Assembly (NCBI RefSeq): GCF_016808335.1
Contig: NC_053146.1
Span: 8,687,015 to 8,751,014 of the forward strand
Direction: 5' to 3'
Source of the DNA: Panicum virgatum
Lineage: Eukaryota > Streptophyta > Magnoliopsida > Poales > Poaceae
Length of the DNA stretch: 64,000 nucleotides
Shown: piece by piece, positions 10,704 to 20,640 of the stretch
How the letters are laid out: each line of letters starts with the position of its first letter
Position numbering within the stretch: position 1 is the stretch's first letter
Position numbers and translations under genes: made by a program
Notes under the pieces: generated by a model
Database searches by the model: none
What the model was told of the DNA's origin: nothing
The model's input: the letters and a program-made list of their open reading frames with translations, nothing else

Positions 10704-12702
10704 AGCCGTCTCCCATGGCTACTTCCACTTCCACCTCTGCCACTTTATCAGACTCTACTTTGCTGTCCCCAGACTGCACATTCGGGTTTGTATCCCTTTC
10801 TGCATTCTTCATAAGTCTTTGATAGATATCGAACAAGGAGTTGAACCTACACCGCCTGAAAGTTGCACCGATGATTTCGCGGCGTACTACGAAGAAGACC
10901 TTCTCAACAACAAGGCCATTATCAGGTACTAGTCCCCTGGTAACCAGGTATGCACAGTAGTTGGATAAGCTGGAGGCAGTTATGTAGTGCTTCCATACAT
11001 CTTCCGGAGCTCTTGATTTATTTACAAATGGCCTCGGTTTCATCCAGAAAGTCTTGAGCGCTGTGGCTTCATCAGAGAGATTGATCTCACAGAGGCAGGT
11101 TGCGATATGCCAGACCAGTATCCTGTGCGTGTCTGCTTCGAGGTCAATTGCCCATTCCAGGTCTGCCTTTGATGCGAAAGCAGCGTCTAAAATATAGGAC
11201 ATTGATATTTCTGGATTTTGGTGAAAACCTTCACATGTTTGGGGTGCTCCTTCTTCTCTAGTACCGAGACTCTTAAATGATTGCATTATCGCCTCCATGA
11301 CCTCTGTCTCCAGCTTGATACTTGTAGGGAACAACCTGGCCGCAGTTATCTTTAGTAGACGGGAAGATATCAGAAGGTTGTACTGACGGATCTTCCGGTT
11401 CCACTTGCCCTTCCCGATCAATTTGAACATGACTGTCATCGCCATCTCAACCAGACAACAGCGCCCCAACCTTGGATAGTTGATGTGCATGCAGATCATC
11501 AGAACCTTGGTCCACTGTGAGAACACATACATCAGGATTTCTGAGATCTCTTTGGCAATGATAAGAGCAACGATAAAGCGAGTGATCAACACTCCATGTG
11601 TAATCCCACTCCGGTCTTTTGGGTCAATCCTCTGCGGTATTTGACGAATAGGATAGGCAATGTATCCAGTAGCCGCAACCAGAGAGAGAGAGAGCAGCAG
11701 ACTACCGTACGGGAATCCATTGATGAACATTTGTGCATGCTTACTGTGAAATAAGTCTTGGAGGAAGGACAGCTCGACCCCTGTGATGCGAAACGCCCGC
11801 TCGTAGTCACTGCCGTCTTTCAAGATACCCTCCAAGACAAGCTTCTTTGTCTTTTCTCGGCCGGCCTCATGTATGGGGAGGTCGTACAACCGACGGCGTA
11901 GCAGCTTGTACAGAGCGTATGAAAGGCAGAAGTCCTTCAATTTGTTGTCAGGGTCAGCGGTTCTACCCAGCAACCTGCTGTCGTGAAGCCCCCATATCTT
12001 CTCCACGGTGACGAGCTTTTCGTGCTTCATGTCCAACGTGAGGCTGAACTTGCCGGGTTCACGCTTCATCTCCTGTTGATCTTCCCCGCAGACCAAGTAC
12101 TTATACCCGCCCATACTCTCGGCGTTGCTGGTTTCAGAGAGTGTGTGCTCATACCTCATGTAGTCGCTAACCAGCCTCGCATCCTCCTCGTTGCGGGTCA
12201 TCGCTTTGTCAGTAAACAGAAAGTATGCCATCATGCGCGCTGCATTGACTGACCAGATAAACCACAACGGGATTTTCAGAAGGAAGACAGTCTGCACGCG
12301 AAGTAGGTTGCCTGCCCAGAAGGAGGACATCAAGTCGAGCAGTGGGATCCGCTTGGACCTACCATACGGGCGGCCAATTTTGACACTGTATTGGAGAGTG
12401 ACCATAAGCACGGCCCAGACCTGGAAGTAGTCATTCACCCTTGCCGCCGAGAGCTGCATGAGCCCTAGGGTGTAATGCACCATGTTGTAGTTCAAGAGCT
12501 CAATAGTTTGAACCGCGGCCAACGTGAACTTCTTTGAGTACCATGGCCCAAAGAAATCCATGAGGAACCTGACCACCAGGAGTAGCGTCGTCGCCAGCAC
12601 CCATAGTTCCACACTTGCCATGTGAGTGACCTTATCTTGCTTGAAAAGCCTTTTCATCATGTAGAAAATTGATCTTGCAGCAGCCTCTACAAACGACGGC
12701 AT
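10636..12702 (-). CDS. DUF4220-domain membrane protein, truncated by a hAT insertion
   Basis: The frame encodes 688 residues from an ATG at 12700-12702. Residues about 50-430 look like DUF4220, with hydrophobic segments near 28-50, 335-355 and 370-395, so an integral membrane protein is likely. About residue 530 is ILVWHIATCLCE, the conserved motif lying between DUF4220 and DUF594 in this grass-expanded family. The function of the family is unknown. Only the first 666 residues are native; the last 22 come from the hAT MITE, and the DUF594 domain is cut off downstream (10003-10459). Without the insertion the gene would be one uninterrupted exon of about 815 codons. It may be a pseudogene, or produce an altered protein. 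Confidence 0.85.
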   Translation of the reverse strand: MPSFVEAAARSIFYMMKRLFKQDKVTHMASVELWVLATTLLLVVRFLMDFFGPWYSKKFTLAAVQTIELLNYNMVHYTLGLMQLSAARVNDYFQVWAVLMVTLQYSVKIGRPYGRSKRIPLLDLMSSFWAGNLLRVQTVFLLKIPLWFIWSVNAARMMAYFLFTDKAMTRNEEDARLVSDYMRYEHTLSETSNAESMGGYKYLVCGEDQQEMKREPGKFSLTLDMKHEKLVTVEKIWGLHDSRLLGRTADPDNKLKDFCLSYALYKLLRRRLYDLPIHEAGREKTKKLVLEGILKDGSDYERAFRITGVELSFLQDLFHSKHAQMFINGFPYGSLLLSLSLVAATGYIAYPIRQIPQRIDPKDRSGITHGVLITRFIVALIIAKEISEILMYVFSQWTKVLMICMHINYPRLGRCCLVEMAMTVMFKLIGKGKWNRKIRQYNLLISSRLLKITAARLFPTSIKLETEVMEAIMQSFKSLGTREEGAPQTCEGFHQNPEISMSYILDAAFASKADLEWAIDLEADTHRILVWHIATCLCEINLSDEATALKTFWMKPRPFVNKSRAPEDVWKHYITASSLSNYCAYLVTRGLVPDNGLVVEKVFFVVRREIIGATFRRCRFNSLFDIYQRLMKNAERDTNPNVQSGDSKVESDKVAEVEVEVAMGDGSGLEISAAISRYARYIGFIGGV

Positions 12703-12907
12703 CCTGGCACTTGGCGTCCAGCCTCCCTCTCTCTGCTGTCAAGATCTCAGGAAGGGTCAAGCACGGATCGATTTATTGCCAATCACTAACACAAAAGAGC
12801 AGTTGATCGTCAGCAGAGATCCTTTTGTGCTGGCGGACATCTTAAGCACCCGCCATCACAAATGCCTCTACATTAGTGATGGTGGTTGCTTAAGAAAAAA
12901 TTTATGA
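12703..12907. other. Upstream flank of the DUF4220 gene, CACTA-like
   Basis: This is the 5' side of the minus-strand gene. CACTAACACAAAAG at 12784 and a GGCGGACATCTTAAGCACCC hairpin-like segment suggest a CACTA end close to the promoter. I see no clear TATA box. Confidence 0.3.
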
Positions 12908-14120
12908 TAAGGCCATGCACCTACAAAAGATTAGTTGCAAATTTATAAATTTTTCATAGAATTTCAGGTATTAGTGTCATTATTTTCAATAATGTTGTAC
13001 ACAGAAGTTCAAATTATTCATAGCGAACATTTGAAACCCATCTTTTATATCAAGGATATAAGCTAAAATGGAGCACAAGTACTTAAATAAATTCTTTGCG
13101 ATATTTTTTAAACATTATTTGAGATACATCTAGTTTAAAATGGTATTATTTAATTATGCTAGTTAAACAATTATGTAATGTATCCAAAAAAGTTTGCTTA
13201 AGAAGCCCATCAGACAAATTTTTTGAAATTTTTGTGATAAGATCATGCACCTGCAAAAGGATTCCTTGAAAATTTATAGATTTGTTGAATGATTTTTAGG
13301 TATTTGTTGGGGATCGTCACTTTGGCTGGCTTTTGGCCAAAGGTTACCATCAGGTTGCTAGCTAACTATAAAAGAGCCGGAGTGTAAGCTCCAGAAGGCC
13401 AACAGCCCTCAACAAATGCTTTCCTCTTCACTGTGCATCACATGTGCATAGGCTTGGGAATAGCACTCTCGGAGATCGTTAGAAGCAAAGGTCAGCTATT
13501 CGATAGTCATCACCTCCGAGATTGAGGAGAACTAGTGACGGCGCCTGAAGGTGCCAGTGGTCACGAATATGGCGTGAAGCCCCCTTGAAAGTTAGGGCGG
13601 ACTCACGAGAGAAGCGTGAGTACATGAAGAAATCCAATTTGAACACTTGCTCGTGGTATGAAATATTTCAAGCATATTCCGGGTGGTTTGAGGGTATTTC
13701 TGGTATTATGTAATTCTGGCAGGGAGGTATAAATACCCACCCTCCCCCCTTGTATGGGGATGATTTTTTTTTGGTAGATAAAAGTTATTCCTAAATTTGT
13801 TGGAGGAAAACCATCTTGTTCTTCCCTTTTTTTGTTTGGAATTAACTTGTTTGACACCAACAATATTAAATTATTAACGTTATTATTTTCAATAAAGCTG
13901 TAAAAGCAAGTTTGAATTATTCATAGCAAGCATTTGAACTCATCTTTTATTTTAAGGATACAAGCTAAAATGGAACACATGTACTTGAATATAATTTTTA
14001 TACAATTTTTAAACATTATTTGAGATTAATGTAGTTCCAAATGGCATTATTTGATTAAGCTAATTAAAATTATTTAATGTACAAATATAGCAAATCAGCT
14101 CAAAAAATATCAAAATGCGA
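12908..14120. repeat. Two-copy tandem repeat, about 329 bp, second copy interrupted
   Basis: Unit 1 starts at 12908 (GATAAGGCCATGCACCTACA) and unit 2 at 13237 (GATAAGATCATGCACCTGCA). Both continue through ATTATTTTCAATAA and AAGCTAAAATGGA words in the same order. Unit 2 is split by the solo LTR at 13305-13862 and resumes at 13863. Confidence 0.7.
13305..13862 (+). mobile_element. Solo LTR, 558 bp
   Basis: It starts TGTTGGGGATCG and ends GACACCAACA (TG...CA). The flanks are GTATT (13300-13304) and ATATT (13863-13867), a 5-bp TSD with one change. The uninterrupted sister repeat confirms the insertion point. A TATA box, GGTATAAATACCC, lies near 13725. No internal region remains, so it arose by LTR-LTR recombination. 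Confidence 0.7.
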
Positions 14121-14133
14121 CAATACATCTTAG

Positions 14134-14345
14134 CACTGCTACAAAAACTGATGAACAACGACCTTTATTTAGGAGCTCTGAGGCGGGTATAAAAAATAAC
14201 CGCCTCTGTTAATACGAAATGACCATCTCTGTTAATGCTGGGTATTAACAGAGGCGGTTACGAAAACCGCCTCTGAAAATCGATTAACTGAGGCGGTTAT
14301 GTTTAACTCGACCGCCTCAGTTAATGCCCCTATTTTCAATGGAGG
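14134..14345. mobile_element. One-ended CACTA terminus with GAGGCGGTT repeats
   Basis: CACTGCTACAAAAACTG at 14134 looks like a CACTA terminus. It is followed by alternating GAGGCGGTT/AACCGCCTC repeats in both orientations up to about 14310. I find no matching right end, so the element is truncated or heavily rearranged. Confidence 0.5.
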
Positions 14346-14701
14346 ACACGTTATAGATGTCCACCTCAGTTAATGGACTACCCCAATTAAAGCCCGTGCG
14401 AGCCCGTTCCGAAAACTCTAACCCTAGATCTCTCTACTGTCTTCCTCTCCCCGATCAGCGGCGGCTGCACCTCTCTCCTTTCTCCCTCTCCTCCGCCGCC
14501 GCCCCTCTCTCTAGCTTCTCCCTCTCCCCGAGCAGCGGCGGCGGCTCCTCTCTCCCTTCTTCCTCTCCTCCGCCGCCGCCCCTCTCTCTACCTTCTCCCT
14601 CTCGTCACGAAGCGGCAGCGGCGACTCCTCTGAACCGCCGAGCAAGGGCCAGATCCAGTGAGCAGGGGCTAGATCCGGCCTTCCCCGGCGGCCGCGGCTG
14701 G
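14346..14701. repeat. CT/CCG-rich leader with a ~75-bp tandem repeat
   Basis: From 14441 to about 14590 a unit of about 75 bp, rich in CTCTCCC and CCGCCGCCG, is present twice, with a degenerate third piece after it. It resembles a 5' leader captured by the adjacent CACTA. The frame at 14357-14704 is compositional and I do not call it a gene. Confidence 0.55.
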
Positions 14702-14957
14702 TAGGGCTGGACTCGAGCCGAGCCGAGACTTTTTTCGAGCTTTCTTCGAAATCAATATATTCGTATTTATTATAGTCTCCCGCGTTGTTTGATATGCAAC
14801 TTCAAATCGAGCGAGCCGAGCCGAGCCGAGCCGAGCCGGCCAAAATTGACTTTTGTTCCAAATCAACTAATCTTTATTTTAAAAAAAGAACGAACGTAAT
14901 CGGAGCAATTTTGAAAAAAGGCACCGAGCCAGTTAACGAGCTTTTTTTCCAGCCCTG
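14702..14957. mobile_element. hAT MITE, 256 bp, TSD GCGGCTGG
   Basis: The ends are TAGGGCTGGA and TCCAGCCCTG, with a perfect 8-bp duplication GCGGCTGG at 14694-14701 and 14958-14965. A (GAGCC)5 microsatellite occupies 14813-14837. Confidence 0.85.
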
Positions 14958-15245
14958 GCGGCTGGGCGGGCCGGCGGCGGCCGCATGCGGGGCGCTCGGC
15001 GGCGGCGACGGCAACGACGGCCGAGGGCAACGCGTGCGGCGGGCTGTGCTCTACGGCGGAGATGGCGGCGGCGACGGCAACATCAACAACATATACGTAG
15101 AACTCAGCAAGATCTTCAAAAAACTTCATTTCAGCTTTCTCTTCTGAGCAGCGGTTTTATCAAGTGTAATTACACTTATGGTTGGTAATGTCATTGCTTC
15201 TTAATGTCAATTCAGCCATGTCATTGCTTCTTAATGTCAAAACAC
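14958..15245. other. GC-rich then AT-rich DNA, no gene recognised
   Basis: The GC-rich part continues the leader interrupted by the hAT MITE. A short direct repeat, TGTCATTGCTTCTTAATGTC, occurs near 15189 and again near 15220. Confidence 0.4.
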
Positions 15246-15871
15246 GTTTGGTAAACTTGAGAAGGGGCAGCTGCAAGGGGTGCGGGACTAGGGCTCAGGG
15301 GCACAGGTGCTCGGTTCAAGAAGGGGCTCGCCTGGCCTGGGCGTCCGTGCCCAGTAGGTCTGAAGCATTTGGATCAGTCCCGGACTCAGGTCCAAGTCTG
15401 GCTCGGGAACGAAAAAAAACCTCTAGGCGATCGGGGCCCACCTGGGGACTGCAGAGGGAAAGAGCAGGAGTGGGGCGAACTGGGCCGGCGGGGGATGTTG
15501 GCCCGAGAAGGAGAGGGGCCGATAGGGAAGAAGACCAGTGGAGAAAAAAAAAGAAAAGTGAAAAGAAACGGAGAAAAAGGAAGAGAAGTAGAAGAAAAGG
15601 AGCTTTTTATTTTCTTCAGAAAATAATAGAAAGAAAGTATTTTCATTCCAAAAAGTTTGGAATAAATTTAGGATAAGAGGAGCTCAAATAAAATATTTTA
15701 GAGCCCTCGAAAAGAAATCTAGATGCTTTCAAAAATTGATTTAGCTCTAGAACAATTGATTATAAAAGCCAGCAAAATCTGAAAAATTCTTAAAAAGTCT
15801 ATAAAATATATAATTTTATTTGAGAAGTTATTCACAACCCAAAAAATGAAATTTTTGGGTGGGGTGTGACA
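15246..15871 (-). mobile_element. Gypsy-type LTR remnant (minus strand)
   Basis: On the minus strand it begins TGTCACACCCCACCCAAAAA at 15871, a standard Gypsy LTR start, followed by AT-rich and then GC-rich DNA. The frames here (15182-15676) have only low-complexity lysine/arginine runs. The left end is undefined. Confidence 0.5.
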
Positions 15872-16336
15872 TCGGTCGACCAAGTTTTTGGGTTGGCCCA
15901 CCAGGTGAAGCTCTCTATCTTGGAGGTGTTTCGGCTCTAGCTCACACCAGTTTGAAAAAGGCTCAAGCTTAACAAGTTCCTCAACGGAGTCATGGGATTC
16001 ACAACGGTGAATTCGAACTTCAGGAAATAAATTCTCATGACTAAATTTTGTTTATCTCAATTCTTTACTATCTAGTACTTATTAGTTAATTCCCATCAAT
16101 CTACTTGGTTGTGCTTGCTGTTCTGTGTGCAGTGACTTGCTAGAAACACCAGAAAACATCTACAGAAGCGCTCCACCAAGTTTGGTTTGTGTTAAAGCTC
16201 GATGAAGGAAATTACTCTGATTTTATTGTGCTTTCTATGTTGGACTGGTCTGAGTGTTGACAGTTGCAATTAAGTGTTGTAATTTGCAGAAAACTCTATT
16301 CACCCCTCTCTAGGCATCATCAAGATTCTTTCACTA
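15872..16336 (+). mobile_element. LTR 3'-end remnant
   Basis: The stretch ends CTATTCACCCCTCTCTAGGC then ATCATCAAGATTCTTTCA, like many grass LTR ends. No primer-binding site or coding domain follows. Confidence 0.4.
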
Positions 16337-18788
16337 TCAATATATAAAAAATTAATTGGACTTTGAGAATTCCCCATCATATGATGTGTTCATGTTAAGA
16401 GGACTGGACAAGAACAACGAAAACCTAGACGAAAACAACAATTCAATCATAGACAAGAATAATGTACAATATTCATGTCAACCTCATCACAAGACTGGGG
16501 GGAGTGATAGAAGAAAGAAGAACGGACGGGGATTGTGGGTGTTTACAAAATTAGAATGCGAGCACGAGTTCGAGTCCTTGTACTAGCTACGAGGACTTTT
16601 GTGACATCTCTACTATAAAAATGATTTGTAGGAACACCTCTCTTTTTTTAGGGGCGGGTCGAAAAAATAATTCATTCCTATAAAAGAATCGAGTTACTGT
16701 AGCAGAAACCCGTACCTAAAAATGCATTTGTAGGGGAGGATGATGCCATCATCTGCCCCTAAAAATGATCATTTTTAGGGACGGGTGATAAGGTTACACA
16801 CCCCTAGAAATGATATTTGTAGGGACGAATTATCCCATCACCTACCCTGCAAAGTTTGAATGCAAGAAGAGGGACGGGCGGGATTAAAAAATTGTTGTTT
16901 GGGGCAGCACCGGCGTGGACGGCCACACTTATCTACCTCTTTCTATCCTTCTCCCTTAGGCTATGCGCACCGGGGTACTCGACAGGTTACTCCAGTACCG
17001 CTTTTACAAGAAAACATACTGCAACGGGGTACTGTAACCTTTCCGCTACTGAAGCGGACGACCGAGCATCCGCTAAATGTGGCGGGGTACCGGACCTCCT
17101 CTATCAAGGATGTGGCTGCTCACGGGGCCCGCCGACCGCCGACCACTCGCGCCCCTGCTGTCTAGCAGAACTGGCCCGTCATGCCTCGGCGGTCGAGACT
17201 GCCGCCCCCGCGCCGGCCAGAGAGGGAGGCCAGGGAGACAGAGAGCTCAAGCCGAGGAGGAGAGACTGCCGAAGAGGAAGGACAGCCGCCACACCGGAGC
17301 CAAGTGGCGGCGGAGGTGAGGAGCATGGGCGGTGGCGAGCTCACGGAGGAGGGCTGCCGGGGAACGATCGGAGCGGGGAGGGCCGCTGAGGAAGGACAGC
17401 GCAGGGAGGAGGTCAGTCGCAGGGGAGGAGGAAGGCCGGCGCGAAGAGGATGCTCGAGACGCAGCCCGCCCTGGCCACTGAGCCCCACGCGCGCTGCTGT
17501 CGGGTCCCGACGCTGTCGCGCGCCGCCGCCGAGTTCGGTGTCGCGAGCAGGGCATGGAGGAGGGCGCGCCGTGGCATCGCCTGGGGCTCTGCGACTACCA
17601 CCGAGATCTGTGAGGAGGCGGAAGGAGAGGACGGCCGCCGAGGAGCTCTGCCGCGAAGGAGGAAGGGCGCTAGAGTTTGCCGCCTCTGCTCCACGCCGGC
17701 CATGGAAGGGAGGGAGGAGTGAGGAAGGAGAAGGGAGAAGGGCTCTCGGTCCACGTCGCCAGGGAGGGAGGGAGGCGTCGCACCGGCCCCCTGCCTGCGC
17801 AGCCGCGGTGCTTACCTCGCTCCTGCGAACGCGCGCCCACCACCTGGCGACGAAGCAAGGAGGCGTGTCGGCGTGCTAGTGGACCGGAGCAGGAGGAGCT
17901 CGTCGGGGCCTGCCGCCTGCCCCGTGGCTCCTGGATCCGGTGGCTCCGGAGGCAGCCGCTACGCAAGAGGAGAGAGGAGGGAGGGAGCAAAGGTCGTCGG
18001 GGCACCGCCGGAGCCGCCGCCAGCGCACACCCGCCGTGCCGCCCTCGAATCCTCTGCCGGCCTCCACCCTGGAGCTGCCGCCGCACCGCACCCGCGCGGG
18101 TCTCTTCCTCCGCCGCCCGCGCGAGCCTCCACCGCCGGAGACGGCCATGCTGCCGCACGCCACGGGCCCAGCCCGTGCTGCCTGGGGCCGCGCCGCCACG
18201 CGCGCAGGCACCGACCGGAGAGGATGCGACTCGCCGGCGGGAGCGAGCAGGGAGGGTGCGACAGGGGAGCAAGCAGGAGAGGGAGCGGAAGAAAAGAGAG
18301 AAAAACGAGGAAAAAAGGAAAGAAAGGGGTAAAAAGAAAAGAAAAATGAAATGTATTTATTAAAATAATAGGGTAGTTGGAGGTGGTGGACTAAACGAGA
18401 AAAAACAAGCAGGGTTGTAGTTGATATAGAGTAGAGATATAGAGGATGAATGGGTACAGAAAAACTGGAGATAGAATAGAGAATCTCGATAACTATGACG
18501 GAATATTCCTTTTTGAGGAGAAATTTAGAGTATGACAAGTCGGATATCGTTATTCTCTGCTTTTCTTCTTCTCCATTATCTCTCTCGGCAGCCACCTCTC
18601 TCTCCCCTTCAATCTTTCCTTCTAAAGCAGATGACAGGCTGGGTGCGGCAGCCAACAAATGCGGGCGCAGGTGCAGAGGCCGGCAGAACCCGGGCCATGA
18701 GCTGCTGCGGCCGCGTGAGGTGGAGCGACTGCGGTTGCGGCACCCGACGGAGCGCGGAGAGGCGGTGCAGAGCAGCTGCGGCACCATT
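16337..18788. other. CACTA-like terminus and GC-rich DNA without a recognisable gene
   Basis: A segment at 16607-16850 starts CTCTACTATAAAAATG and has TAGGGACGGGT/ACCCGTCCCTA-like repeats, as in CACTA subterminal regions. From 16860 to 18350 the DNA is very GC-rich. Frames of up to 300 codons occur on both strands, but they overlap one another, are dominated by R, G, P and A, and show no domain. From 18360 it is AT-rich. I call no gene. Confidence 0.45.
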
Positions 18789-19721
18789 TGATGGAATTTG
18801 GGATTGGCCCATGAGAAATTTCAAAAATTCCAAATAAATCTCAAAGGCCCATGTAGTGCATGAGGAAGTGTGCAATCCTTTAGTCCCACATTGCTAGTTG
18901 AAGTGGAGTATGACCAACTCAAATGTGGAGGTTGCTTCACCTCTCCAAGCTATGTGTGTGGGGAGAGAAGGGGAGCACCACATGCGCGCTCGCTAGCCTC
19001 ACCGGGCGTGGTGTGGCGAAATACGCGGGCGCATGACATACACGTGAATGGTCCGCTGAAATCCGGCCCCTCGCCTTGTTGGGGCGCTGCTTCCTTTTGC
19101 TGTTTTTATTTTTGGTTACTTGGCCTTTAAGTCTACGAGATATGGAATCCTAATCGGTTTCCTAATTTTTCAGAACCGATCATGACTCGAGGTCGTGGGC
19201 TCTTCTATATATCTGACCTGTCGGCCTCCACCAAAATCATCTAATCGAGTTAGGGTTTTGCCTCTCCTCACTGCTGCACCGCCTTTGCAGTTTGCTCCAT
19301 CCCGAGCGCCGGCATGCAACGGCGAACATGAGAGAAGGTCTCTGGAACCGCTCGCTCTTGTGATCCTGCACCGGGAGAGGGCGAATCAGGTTTTTGGGAA
19401 GCGCCAAGCACGACTGCTCGTCTTCTTCGCCACGGCTCGTCCTCTGTCCAAGTCGGAGTTGTGGCGTACCGTCGTCTGCAACGCCGGTTGATGTGCTCCG
19501 TTCAAAGGACCATCTTCGTATAGTCTGCACCATTCGTCTTCCCGTCAGCTCCCGCTCAGTACGTATTTCATGATCAGATCCAGTTCATAATCATGTTTTT
19601 TGAGATCATGTTTATGATGTCCATACTGTCTAGTATGTTAGAGTCATGCATGCTAGGTTTAATTCTCATCATGTTAAATCTAGTTTGAAATTTAAACTTA
19701 CAGTTGTCTATTTTTCCAACA
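18789..19721 (+). repeat. 5' LTR of Copia element 1
   Basis: It starts TGATGGAATTTGGG and ends TTTTTCCAACA. It is 933 bp against 836 bp for the 3' copy, which lacks about 110 bp near the end. In the first 120 bp I count roughly six differences between the copies, so the insertion is not recent. Confidence 0.8.
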
Positions 19722-19788
19722 ATCCAAAAACATGATTATAGGCAATCTGTTGATTTAACAATGGTGTGATTTTTGGGTTGTGATTATA

Positions 19789-20640
19789 GGCCAGAAAAGT
19801 TTACTGGTGTGAACTTTAAGATCTAGAAATCAAAGGTTCGCCTCTGGTTTACTTCTATGCACATCTGGCACATGAGACTTGTCAAGCCTGTGGGCATACT
19901 TACTGCTGATGAGCAGAAGAAGTATGATGAGGCCAATAATCTCTTTGTGGGATGTACCATTAGCAATCTGTCAAACGGCTTGGTCCATGTGTACAATGAT
20001 GAGACAGAGGCGAAGGCGCTCTCAGATGCTCTGGTTGCTAAGTATGATGCAACAGATGTAGGCGATGAACTGTATCTCATGGAGAGTTTCCATGACTTCA
20101 AGATGGTGAACAATCATTCTATGGTGGAAGAGGCACATGAGGTGCAGTGCATTGTGAAGGATCTTGACCTCCTTAAGTGTCCTATTCCCGACAAGTTTGT
20201 GGCTGGTTGCATCATTGCAAAGTTGCCTTCCACGTGGAGGAACTTGGCCACAACTCTGAAACACAAGAGACAGAAGATATCAGTTGAAAATCTGATAGCA
20301 ACTCTTGATGTGGAGGAGAAGGCTCGGAAGAAGGACGCACCTGAGAAATGAGATCAAGGCCAGTCCAGCGCCAACATGGTCCAGAAGTTCCCACGTGGCA
20401 AGAACAAAGGGAACAACAACAAGCCTAACAAGACCACTACCTTCAAGAAGAAGAAGAACAAGGCTTTGGAAAAATTCTATGCTTGGTTAGCTTGGACACT
20501 TCTCCAAGGAGTGCCTAGATCGGGCAGACCGCAGGGCCAAGAAAGCAAATGAGTCCAAAGATGTCAACATGGTGACCATGGGCAACACAGGAGATGCATA
20601 CGGTAATTTACCTACAATTCTTTCTGTTTTTTAATCCACG
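19789..20640 (+). pseudogene. Copia element 1 gag remnant
   Basis: The frame starts upstream of the first ATG. From about 19789 it reads EKFTGVNFKI, then a TAG at 19822 where the family usually has W, then continues as the 165-codon frame 19857-20351 (UBN2/gag-like: LVAKYDATD, IAKLPSTWRNLATTLKH). The zinc-knuckle region (about 20470-20520) is eroded; only its second half, GHFSKEC, is readable. Function in an active element would be capsid formation and RNA binding. Confidence 0.7.

Noticed and set aside
16856..18787. Several 100-300-codon frames on both strands
   Set aside because: They overlap each other in all frames, are low-complexity R/G/P/A-rich, and show no domain; GC composition explains them.
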